Below, one piece after another: positions 55,698 to 64,000 of a stretch of DNA of 64,000 bases; positions within the stretch are counted from its first letter, which is position 1, and every line of letters starts with the position of its first letter. Origin of the DNA: Lomentospora prolificans (Eukaryota > Ascomycota > Sordariomycetes > Microascales > Microascaceae); contig JARFXM010000009.1 in the NCBI GenBank assembly GCA_029532625.1, positions 3,038,001-3,102,000 on the forward strand, read 5' to 3'. Below the pieces are notes generated by a model that worked only from the letters and a program-made list of their open reading frames with translations, did no database searches and was not told the origin of the DNA. The position numbers and the translations under genes were made by a program.

Positions 55698-57381
55698 ATG
55701 GACGAAAAGATCATTGCTGCCTCCAAGAAGCATCCTGTCATTTCGCTTGGCGAAGGTCGACTTTACAAGTATGGGACTGCTGGTTTTCGCATGAAGGCCG
55801 ACCTTCTCGATGGCGTCACCTTCCGCGTCGGTCTCCTTTCCGCCCTTCGCAGCCGCAAGCTCAGCAGCAAGGCTATTGGTGTTATGATCACCGCCAGTCA
55901 CAACCCCGCCGCCGATAATGGAGTCAAGATTGTCGATCCCATGGGCGAGATGCTCGAGCAGGACTGGGAGGCCTACGCCACCCAGCTCGTCAATGCTCCG
56001 TCCGACGAGAAACTTGTGTCTGAATATAAGAAACTAGCCGAGCAGCTTAGGGTGAACCTGGATGCTCCTGCTAAAGTTGTTTACGGACGCGACACCCGAC
56101 CTTCTGGCCACAGCCTTGTCGCTGCTCTTGTCGATGCTCTCGAGGCTACCAACACTGAGCACACTGATTACAAGATCCTTACCACCCCACAACTCCATTA
56201 TCTGACTCGTTGTGTCAACACGGAAGGTACCGTAAACAGCTATGGAAAGACTAGCGAGGCCGGATATTATGAGAAGCTTGGAGAGGCCTTTACCCGAGCC
56301 CTAAGTGGACGCAAAGTGTCTGGTCAACTGATTGTAGATTGCGCCAATGGTGTTGGCGGACCCAAGTTGACCGAGTTTTTAAAGTACGTTTCCAAGGACA
56401 CCACTGGCCTTGATGTCAAGGTCGCGAATGACGATGTCCTCCACCCCGAGTCTCTCAACCTCGACGTAAGTACTGGAAAGTGTCTTTCCTTGGGTTCATA
56501 TGCTAATATATTCCGTACAGTGTGGTGCAGACTTTGTTAAGACGAGGCAAAAGCCTCCAGTTGCTCCCCGTCCCGTTCCTGGTGTCCGAAGTTGTTCTTT
56601 TGACGGCGATGCCGACCGTCTGATCTATCATTGGGTTGATCCCGAGACCGGTTTCTTCATGCTTGATGGCGACCGCATTGCTTCTCTGGCTGCCTCTTTT
56701 ATCGGCGACCTTGTCCGCTCCGCTGGCCTTCAAGACGAACTCCGCATTGGCGTCGTTCAGACGGCGTACGCTAACGGTGCTAGCACAAACTACATTGAGA
56801 AGCATCTCCAACTCCCCGTCGTCTGCACACCCACTGGCGTGAAGTACCTCCATCATGAGGCACTCAAATTCGATGTGGGCGTCTACTTTGAGGCCAACGG
56901 CCACGGCACTGTCCTCTTCTCTCCCCAAGCTCTTCGTTCCTTCCGTGAAACCCAGCCCCAGTCACCTGCTCAAAAGGACGCCCTTGACACCCTCGCGGCT
57001 GTCGGAGACCTCATCAACCAGACTGTTGGCGACGCTCTTTCGGACATGCTTCTCGTCGAGGTCATCCTGGCCCACAAGAACTGGACGCTCCGTGACTGGG
57101 CCACTACCTACTCTGACCTTCCCAACCGCCTTGTCCGCGTCGAAGTTGGCGACAAGGACGCTTTCAGGACAACCGACGCTGAACGCCGCCTTACCCATCC
57201 CGCGGGACTCCAGGAAAAAATTGATCAGTGCGTCCTCAAGTACACCAAAGGCCGAAGCTTCGCTCGCGCTAGCGGCACGGAGAACGCCTGCCGTGTATAT
57301 GCCGAGGCGGCAACGAGGTCGGAGGCCGATGAGCTGGCGAACAAGGTGGCGCAGTTAGTTAAGCAATATGGAGAGATGTAG
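55698..57381 (+). CDS. AGM1: phosphoacetylglucosamine mutase
   Basis: Two exons, 55698-56465 and 56521-57381, encode 542 residues; the 55-nt intron (GTAAGT...TACAG, branch TGCTAAT) is in phase 0 between SLNLD and CGADFVK. The enzyme (Pcm1/Agm1) converts GlcNAc-6-P to GlcNAc-1-P in UDP-GlcNAc synthesis for chitin, N-glycans and GPI anchors. Active-site ITASHNPAADNGVK (phosphoserine near 67), metal loop FDGDADRL (about 283-290), sugar-binding GVKYLHHEA, and phosphate-binding RASGTENACRVY (near 504) are all visible. Length and domains match yeast Pcm1. The C-terminus ends in a normal NKVAQLVKQYGEM helix. Yeast uses the name PCM1 for the same protein. Confidence 0.95.
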
Positions 57382-58146
57382 ACGGTAAAGGGGAAGAGGA
57401 AATAAAAAAAAGTCTGGTGCGATAGGAGTGATGGTTAGCTGTTCCTTTTTAGGTGATATAATTTGACTGAAATGCTGGTACCGAGTCTCCTTCCTGGTGT
57501 CCGCGTAGATACCAAGTAAAGAGGGAGACGAATTCCAACCTCCTTTACGGCGAGTCGTAAGCGAGAGACATCACATCGGAGGCTCTGGTCATGGCGGCTG
57601 AGCAGCTATGGCCATGGTCATCTCGCCAGCGGCTAAGTACAGGACACCCTACAATGGATCGGTCATTATTGTGGCAGTCGCGTGATATATGCAAATCAGA
57701 GGGTTAGTGGCATGGGCCCCCCAAAAAAAAGGCATCTTCAGCATCTTCAGGGCTTTCGAGTTCGAGTTTTCAAGTGCCACTACGAGACATCCCCGTCTCG
57801 GGTGCATATGTGTCATTATGGTGTGAAGATCTACTCTCCTATTCTCCCCTTGCTCCCCTATCAAAAGGGCACGCACGCATAGTCGACCGATCGTCCCGAG
57901 CTCTTGCTGCCGAGTTCCATGTCGCTCTTTAACCCCAAACCTGCGATGCTAAGAGGGGAGCGTCAAGTGACATTCTCTACGAGCGCACAGCTAGCTAAAC
58001 AGGGCGCTTGTTCATAATGACCATGCCAGCCACGAACACCCTCCTTCACGGCATCCGTCGTCTACCCGTCTATCTCTTGAAATGGGCTCAGTGTTGGGGT
58101 GACTGAAAATGGGATCAAGATAGCCTTTATTTTGCCTTATTTTTTA
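57382..58146. terminator. convergent region AGM1/HMT1
   Basis: This 765-nt spacer lies between two convergent genes. It contains no frame that I recognise. An A-run (57721-57729) and AT-rich sequence at 58130-58148 fit 3'-UTR sequence. Confidence 0.4.
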
Positions 58147-59745
58147 TTAGCACATCCTGTAGCTACAGCTGCCTTCAGCTTGTCGGTTGGGATCTTCCGT
58201 CTCGAGCTTATAGTCGATGGAGATATCGAGGTCACGCCTGTTCTTCGAGTTGGGCTTGACAGCCATGGTAGCGGTTACCTGCTCGCCTGTTGACACGGTA
58301 AGGACGTCCTTGAGATAGAAAACAGTCTGCTTCCAGTGGGTGTACTTGGTGTGAGGGCCAGTGGAAAAACGGACAGGCTTATGACATTCGGAAAACTCGA
58401 TATCGAACCAGGCAACAAGGGCATGGATATAGTCATCGCGCCTGCAGCTAAGGTTGAAGGGGACCTTGAAATCGAGGTCCGCAGTGGTGCACTTGTAAAG
58501 GTCAAGAACAAGAACAGAAGAGGGTTCAGTAACGACGGCCTTGAGCTCAACGGTGTCTACGAGAGGCTCGGATAGAGCGGTCTCCTTCAACGGCGTATAG
58601 TCAAATCCGTAGACGTTGTCCCAGACTTGAAGCGATCGAGAATATTAGCTTCTTGATATCTAGGCGGAGATCGCGAACTGAATGGGCTGGGTTGGAGTAT
58701 ACTCACATCCTATTTTCTCATCCTTGTACTCGCCATCTTCAATACCGGCAGCGTAAATGGTGGCCTTGTCGGGGAAGATCTTGCCGCCGGGGACGAGATA
58801 CTTGTCCCTGGCGTAGAGCACAGTGTCCAGCATGCTTTCGTAGAGGAGGAAATAGCCCATCCACTCCGAGATAATGATATCGACCTTGGGGAAAGGAAGT
58901 TCGACGTCCTCCATCTTTCCCTGGATTAGGGTAATCTTGTCGGAAAGACCGTTTACCTTGACGATCTCGCGCGCCTTGAAGATGATAGTGGACATGTCGA
59001 CGCCAATGACATGTTTGGCGCCGGCCTTGGCGGCAAACCTGCGGAACGCGGAGAATGTTAGGATCCAAACAATCGCCGAGGGATTACAGGTGTCTGAGTA
59101 TGGGGGCTGCGACATTCGAGAAGCCTGGGGTAGGGATGGCATACATAGACAGGATAGCCGTGCCGCAGCCGACGTCGAGCACAACCTTGTCCTTGAACAG
59201 GTGCTTGTTGTTGACAATAGCGCTCATATACGACTTTGTTCGCACTTCATCTTTCTGTGAATCGGGAGGCATCTTTTGTTAGTACAAGGTTCCGCATTCC
59301 CGCGGCGCCGCTTGCGAGGCGCATAGACAAGCGGAGGGGTTGTAGAGCCCCACCACTTGAGAAGGTATGAGGGGCAAAGGGGATCTCGAAAGGAGCACAC
59401 ACCAACATCTCCTCGTGAATGCCTTTGAGCGTAAGAATTCGAGGGATTAGCAATCATTTAGAGGCGCTTGAGGAGGGCATATCTGCGCGCGTGCACAAGA
59501 GTAGTTTGGGTAAATTGAGAGAGTCGATGCGTACCGTGATGGTCATAACTAGCGGTAAGAGTGTTAGATGCCGTACAATGCGTCGACCCGGCGCACTCGC
59601 AAAGGCGCTTCGTCCCGTAAAAGCCCATACGTGGCTGGGAGGAGACGAAATGTCAGACGTACCTCTTAAAGTAATGCTGCTCGGAGTGCTCCAAAGTCTT
59701 GAGCTTCTCCTCAGCGAGGTCAACCTCCATGTGTTCGTTGCTCAT
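58147..59745 (-). CDS. HMT1: protein arginine N-methyltransferase 1 (Hmt1/PRMT1)
   Basis: Six exons encode 345 residues: 59745-59663, 59548-59535, 59422-59403, 59254-59145, 59038-58707 and 58625-58147. Exons 2 and 3 are only 14 and 20 nt, coding SYDHHG and GIHEEML. The start MSNEHMEVD leads into KTLEHSEQHYFKR. Motif I is VVLDVGCGTAILSM, followed by FAAKAGAKHVIGVDMS. The double-E loop is SEWMGYFLLYESM, and the THW loop is YTHWKQTVFYLKD. All phases agree through the five junctions. Hmt1 makes asymmetric dimethylarginine on RGG motifs of RNA-binding proteins and on histone H4R3. Yeast Hmt1 has 348 residues. The C-terminus ends with EGSCSYRMC, which fits the family (yeast ends similarly). Confidence 0.94.
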
Positions 59746-60040
59746 GGTGACTGTCGTGTTCGTCTTCGGACGGGGCCGAAATCTGAATGGTATACAGGGA
59801 CCTCCGAAGCAAGACCACAGAGATGAATCAGGATCTGTGGACGAAGAAGGAAATATTTTGAAGGGGGATAGGGGGTTCGGGAAAGGATAGGGTATCAATC
59901 GAGGGGAGGGAATTGTTTGGGCGTAGAGAACCAGTAGCTTTTTTTTTTCTTCTTTTCGCCCTCGATAATGCTTAAGGTTTCCTTCCTATAAGGCAGCAGA
60001 AGGAAATTTCGTAGCGAAGGTCGAAGTGGGGTGTGGGGAA

Positions 60041-60119
60041 TTTTTTTTTTTTTGGTTGTTTCTTTTCTTCTTTCCTTTTTTTTTTTTTTTTTTTTTTTTT
60101 CCTCTCTCTCTCTCTCTCT
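60041..60119. repeat. T-run and CT tract
   Basis: T13 (60041-60053), T25 (60076-60100) and a CT dinucleotide repeat follow each other. On the transcribed strand of HMT1 these are A and AG runs in its upstream region. Confidence 0.8.
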
Positions 60120-60926
60120 TTTCTGTTTCTCCTGGTCTTGCCTCCAGTTGCTTGAGTTGAGACTCTAGCACAACCGTTGAAACAGTAAAATAGGTAGACA
60201 ATACAACGCTAGGGAAGCAAACTGCACCTGTTCTTGTGTATCTAGTACTACTTTCTATACCGCCCCAAATGGGGTAGGAGCTGTTGGGGAAGTGCACGAA
60301 GTCGACCCTTTGCTTGGCAGGCACGTCCGTCTGTCCCAGCTCTTGAGTCGGGAGTCGGGGCGTCCTTCCCTGGACAACATGGTGATGGCTTTGGATTGAC
60401 TCCTTTGGCCAAAGGCCACCCAACTGCGACGACACGGCTGTACCCGCGAGGAGGGCTGAGTACGATCTTTCGTCTAATTACTTGTAGGCTGCCTTCAACT
60501 CCGATGTCATAATGATATTCCGCTCCGAGTTTCGGGGCACGACATGACGCACAGTAACAAACTGCATCACTAGGTTCGACTCTTAAATGGTAGTCCATAA
60601 TAAACGGCAGTCCCAATAAAACTAACATAAAGGAGATAGACTCGCGAAAGTACATATATCATCGCCTCTCTCGTCGCGAGACGCATCTCCTCCCTGACTA
60701 GAATAGGATCTCTTTGGCCCTCCTCGTTGAATTTTTTTTTCTTTTTTTCCCCTTTTGTACTTGACTTAGTATTCAATATTGATGTTCAATGCCCGTACCG
60801 CCCTTACAACCTAGCTGATGCCCGATATCTCCGTATTAGAAAATTCTGGGCAAAAACGGCTTTAGGAGTCGAATCCGAATAAAGATGCACGACATGAGGA
60901 ATAGAGGAACAAAACGCAAGGAAATA

Positions 60927-60930
<4 letters not shown>

Positions 60931-60962
<32 letters not shown>
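60931..60962. repeat. (GA)n microsatellite
   Basis: An uninterrupted GA dinucleotide run of about 32 nt, followed by an A-rich region with many AAAT/AAAGAA words. Confidence 0.9.
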
Positions 60963-60966
<4 letters not shown>

Positions 60967-61882
60967 AAAGCGGAATGGAAAATGAAAGAAATAAATAGAT
61001 AAATAATAAGTAAATAAACAAATAAAATGAAAATGAAATTGAAATGAGAAAGAGGAAGAAAAAAGGAGAGGGAAAAGAAAAAGAAAAAGGAAACAGGTAA
61101 ACCTGATTTGCTATACACGATGAGAACTCCGAATGTCCTGACCGAACCTGTCCTCTTGGCCATCTATTGGTCGCCACTGCTCATGTTTCCATCTGCTTTG
61201 TGTTCCAGAGACGCCGAGCGCTTGCATGAACAATAAGCAGAAAGTTGTGTATCTCTGTAGCCATTACCCCAAGATTCTAACGAACGAGTGTTCTGACGAA
61301 AGGAGGTGGCAAGGTGGATGGAGAGATGTTGGGGCAATCCAGATATAAGTGGAGATGGTGCATCGCGGCTTTCAAATTCCCAGACCACACCCGTTAACCC
61401 TCCATCCTCCAGGCAGAGAAAAAACGCAATGAAATAGAGAAGGAGTAGTCGTGACACGGAAAACTGCAGATGAAAAATCCTGTAAAGAAATAGGACACAA
61501 CACAAGGAGAACGAACGGCAACAAGGCCGGAACAAATGAAAAGATAGAGAGTTGTGCGTTTAAAAAAACAGCATGGTCAGAATCGCCTCGAGAAGCCTGC
61601 CTCATGTCAAGCCATAGACGGACTTGACCGTGTGCAAGAGGATCGGCTTTCAATGCCTGCCGTCGATCGGACCTGATTGCAATAAGGAAAAAGAGAAAGA
61701 CAAGTTTAGGTAGTGGAACAAGAACGGAAAATCGATGCGCCATATGCAGTCTCAGTCTGAGTTTGTTCTCGCCCACATTTAAACGCCGCGCTCATTCAAT
61801 GCAAACGATATAGAAATCAAAAACTGAACAGGGCCGCAAACCACAGAAGGGTAGCTGCAGAGAATAGAGGGAGGACCGGAGG

Positions 61883-61907
61883 TTTTTTTTTTTTTTTTTT
61901 TTTTTTT
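61883..61907. repeat. T25 homopolymer
   Basis: A run of 25 T lies 83 nt beyond the RIM15 stop; on the coding strand of that gene it is A25 in the 3' region. Confidence 0.85.
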
Positions 61908-61989
61908 GGCCCCTTTTCTTTCCTTTGTTTTCCAGAAACCAGGGGTTGTCCATTCCCTTGCCGAAAGATAGAGCTTAGGTTATCGGTGC

Positions 61990-64000
61990 TCAGCCGGTCT
62001 TGAGGACCGGTCGTGGAGTAGGTTCTTCATCTTCAGCGTCTTGTTTGGTAAATGGATTCGGCCGAGGGGTCTCCTCAACCGAGATCCCTAGCCCACTCCC
62101 CTCTCGGCCGACTCCGGAGTCCGGAGGAGTTTGAGCTTCCTTCGGTTCCCTAGGAGAAAGTGGAGGTACGTCCAGCTCATGCGATGGTGTCACGACCTGC
62201 GTGGCAGGTTCTATGGTGCTCTCTGAGCCGAAGGTAACACTATCGTGGCTATCAGCGCGCATCATTTCTATACCTAGTTTGGAACTTGGCAGTGTTGCTT
62301 TCGCGCGGAAAGGCTTTTCGCGGGCTAGACCCAGCTCCTCATCCTCATCGTCCGCTGACTCCGTGCTTCCCTCGGAATATCGCTTCTCAGCCGACTCACG
62401 CCTTGCTTTCAACTTATCCATCGGGCCACGGGATACTTCTAGCTGACCAGGTGCGGAGTGTTGCGTTATTAGCTGCGGTATCGGCTTCGTTGCTTCTGGA
62501 ACCATAATTCCATCTTCCCGGATGCCGAGACCCCCCCCACCTTCTTCCCATTCACCGGTGGGTTTTCGACTGACGACGACTGGGACATCATCAGTTGAGA
62601 TCGACTCTGAATCGCCATACAAGCTGGAGCTAATTGATTGTTCCCTGCTGCTGGAAATGAGACTGCCGCTAAGGCGTCCGGCGAATATGGATGAACTGCT
62701 CGTGGGGCTATCCTCCAGTCGAAGACTGGTTTGTCGAAGCGCTGTAGGGGTCGGGTGGGGGTGCGCGATGGAAAGCGAGACGCTCTGGCTCGGAGTTGGT
62801 GGCTTCCACTGGCAAAGACTGCGCAGAACCTCTGTCAATTTGGACGAGCTGATTGGTTTTTCAATGAGCGAGTCGAAGTAGTGGGGAGCCTGAAGCTCCT
62901 TAAGGTACGCCGTTATGGCGACGATGGGCGTGTGAGAATTCGCGTTCTTCGTCTCTCGGATCATACGTGCAACATCAGCACCGTTGATACGGGGTAGCTT
63001 ATACTCTAGGAAAATGATGTCGAATTTGATCTCGCTGGTCGAGTATCGTACAGCCTCGGATCCGTTTGGCACAGAGATCGTCCGGCAACGGAGCTTCTCG
63101 AGAAGCTTTTCCATAACCATTCGGGAAACAGGATGATCTTCGCAGATCAGAACATCAAGGGGCCGGAACACCAGCGTACCCTCGACCGCAATCTGAGAGA
63201 GACGGCGGGAGCTCTGACGGCGGCGCTGAACTCGCAGCAGCGCATTGTGTTTTTCACCCTCATTATCGGAAGAGGACGGAGACATGTCGAACACTTGGCT
63301 ACGGCGATTGTGACGCTGAACAAGAGATTCTGACGCAATCGGACTGCCTTCTTGGGACTGCGAACCGACCGTAAGGGATCGCGAACGAGTCCCAGACGAT
63401 CCACTGGCCTGTCGAGGGGTACTCATACCTTTCTGTGGAGATAATGCCAGCGGTGGAGGGGCAGCCCCGCGAGCCTTGATGGGCGATGAAGCTGCGACTG
63501 TGGCAGCTTTCTGGAAGCTTGGTGGCACTCTCGATACATTCTCGAACGGCGGTAAAGCTAGGCCCGATTGCTGCGAGAGACTAGACGAGGTGCTAGAAAC
63601 CTTTCTACGGCCATCAGATCCCTGATTTGCCACGAACGACACAAGCAGAGGGGACGAGGGTTGCGACATGCGGTTGGGAGACGAATTAGCATGGCTAATT
63701 CCAGAAGGCGACTGTGGGCGTGCCGAGGCCTTCGCGTTGGAAAGAGTCCGCTGAATAGGTCCATTGGCCATATTTGGGCTACCTTCCAGCGAGGGACCTG
63801 GAGAGGTAGCTCCCATAGCTGCAATTTGACTGGCCGCCGCCTGCTTGTTCTGAGAGGCTAGCGCTTCAGCTCTAAGCTTCTGGATCACGTCTTTATTGGC
63901 CTTCTCAAGGACAGGCAGATTCTTGAATGAAAAATTGCCAAAGTCATCCGTCGCCACGGGCTCGCTGAGGCGTCGGCTCTTGTGATCGCGAACATGGGGA
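61990..64000 (-). CDS. RIM15: Rim15/Cek1-type protein kinase, C-terminal part with receiver domain (5'-truncated)
   Basis: The frame is open from the right edge to the stop at 61990, about 669 residues, and no start lies in the window; the GTG at 63957 is not a real start. The kinase domain itself is off the right edge. The segment DDFGNFSFKNLPVLEKANKDVI is the AGC-type C-terminal extension found after the kinase in Rim15/Cek1. About 200 Ser/Pro-rich residues follow, then a receiver domain: FRPLDVLICEDHPVSRMVM (acidic pair), FDIIFLEYKLPRINGADVA, TPIVAITAY and LIEKPISSSKL. The phosphoacceptor position holds Glu rather than Asp. A disordered Ser/Pro/Glu-rich tail ends in ...PVLKTG. In yeast Rim15 is the quiescence kinase acting under TORC1/PKA. 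Confidence 0.88.
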   Translation of the reverse strand, partial: PHVRDHKSRRLSEPVATDDFGNFSFKNLPVLEKANKDVIQKLRAEALASQNKQAAASQIAAMGATSPGPSLEGSPNMANGPIQRTLSNAKASARPQSPSGISHANSSPNRMSQPSSPLLVSFVANQGSDGRRKVSSTSSSLSQQSGLALPPFENVSRVPPSFQKAATVAASSPIKARGAAPPPLALSPQKGMSTPRQASGSSGTRSRSLTVGSQSQEGSPIASESLVQRHNRRSQVFDMSPSSSDNEGEKHNALLRVQRRRQSSRRLSQIAVEGTLVFRPLDVLICEDHPVSRMVMEKLLEKLRCRTISVPNGSEAVRYSTSEIKFDIIFLEYKLPRINGADVARMIRETKNANSHTPIVAITAYLKELQAPHYFDSLIEKPISSSKLTEVLRSLCQWKPPTPSQSVSLSIAHPHPTPTALRQTSLRLEDSPTSSSSIFAGRLSGSLISSSREQSISSSLYGDSESISTDDVPVVVSRKPTGEWEEGGGGLGIREDGIMVPEATKPIPQLITQHSAPGQLEVSRGPMDKLKARRESAEKRYSEGSTESADDEDEELGLAREKPFRAKATLPSSKLGIEMMRADSHDSVTFGSESTIEPATQVVTPSHELDVPPLSPREPKEAQTPPDSGVGREGSGLGISVEETPRPNPFTKQDAEDEEPTPRPVLKTG

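Larger units (their letters stand above)
59746..61989. other. 2.2 kb intergenic region HMT1/RIM15 with homopolymer and GA tracts
   Basis: This interval holds the HMT1 promoter and the long 3' region of the RIM15-type gene. It contains a 25-T run at 60076-60100 followed by a CT repeat to about 60119, T13 at 60041-60053, a (GA)n at 60931-60962, an A-rich stretch at 60960-61100, and a 25-T run at 61883-61907. Frames here (for example 60248-60655) have no recognisable content. Confidence 0.45.

Noticed and set aside
60248..60655. 135-codon minus-strand frame between HMT1 and RIM15
   Set aside because: Contains a weak hydrophobic start but no conserved content; surrounded by low-complexity sequence.
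1..64000. tRNA genes, CRISPR arrays, intact transposons
   Set aside because: Visual scan found no A/B-box pairs, repeat-spacer arrays, terminal repeats or transposase/reverse-transcriptase motifs; a tRNAscan or repeat search was not possible.

Overview
The window is nuclear chromosomal DNA from a filamentous ascomycete (Pezizomycotina, most likely a Sordariomycete). Genes are interrupted by short GT-AG introns of about 53-102 nt with CTAAC/CTGAC-like branch sites. Genes lie on both strands without operons, and the gene set is fungal: a HET-domain gene, an nca-type Ca2+-ATPase, a Mso1-like protein, Rim15, Ubr1 and an expanded-type NDR kinase. I could not fix the species.

Left part (1-16.4 kb), mostly housekeeping: a 3'-truncated mitochondrial tRNA-modification GTPase (MSS1, minus); MAK16 ribosome-biogenesis factor (plus); an Mso1-like exocytosis protein (plus); a Gyp7-type Rab GAP (plus); a HET-domain protein (minus); the DEAH helicase Dhr1/Ecm16 (minus); and proteasome assembly chaperone 3 (plus). 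Middle part (16.8-24.1 kb), a mixed stretch: a five-exon SDR oxidoreductase, Mediator subunit MED6 with an apparent one-base frameshift in a C8 run, a 2.2 kb degenerate interval with the remains of a membrane-protein gene spread over three frames, and an NDR-family kinase broken by an in-frame TAG. I read 16.8-24.1 kb as the least constrained part of the window.

Right part (24.5-64 kb): Isc1 sphingolipid phospholipase C (minus); a WDR5/Swd3-like WD40 protein with an SR-rich N-terminus (plus); the N-end-rule E3 ligase Ubr1 (minus); a tiny five-exon QCR9 gene (minus); a vacuolar Ca2+-ATPase of the PMC1/NCA class (minus, seven exons including a 13-nt micro-exon); a 3.6 kb gene-free divergent interval; PYM, the exon-junction-complex recycling factor (plus); an RWD protein like Gir2 (plus); an Acl4-like ribosomal-protein chaperone (minus); riboflavin synthase RIB5 (plus), convergent with the MUS81 nuclease (minus); phosphoacetylglucosamine mutase (plus); the arginine methyltransferase Hmt1/PRMT1 (minus, six exons); and the 3' part of the Rim15-type kinase with its receiver domain (minus, running off the right edge).

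The neighbours do not form a pathway or gene cluster. Several encode ribosome-assembly factors (MAK16, DHR1, ACL4), which are spread along the window. I see no tRNA, rRNA, CRISPR array, intact transposon or biosynthetic cluster. The points most worth a second look are the broken kinase, the MED6 frameshift, the frame-scattered membrane-protein relic, the micro-exon genes (QCR9, PMC1, HMT1) and the non-canonical receiver domain of the Rim15 homologue. No clearly new biological system is evident.
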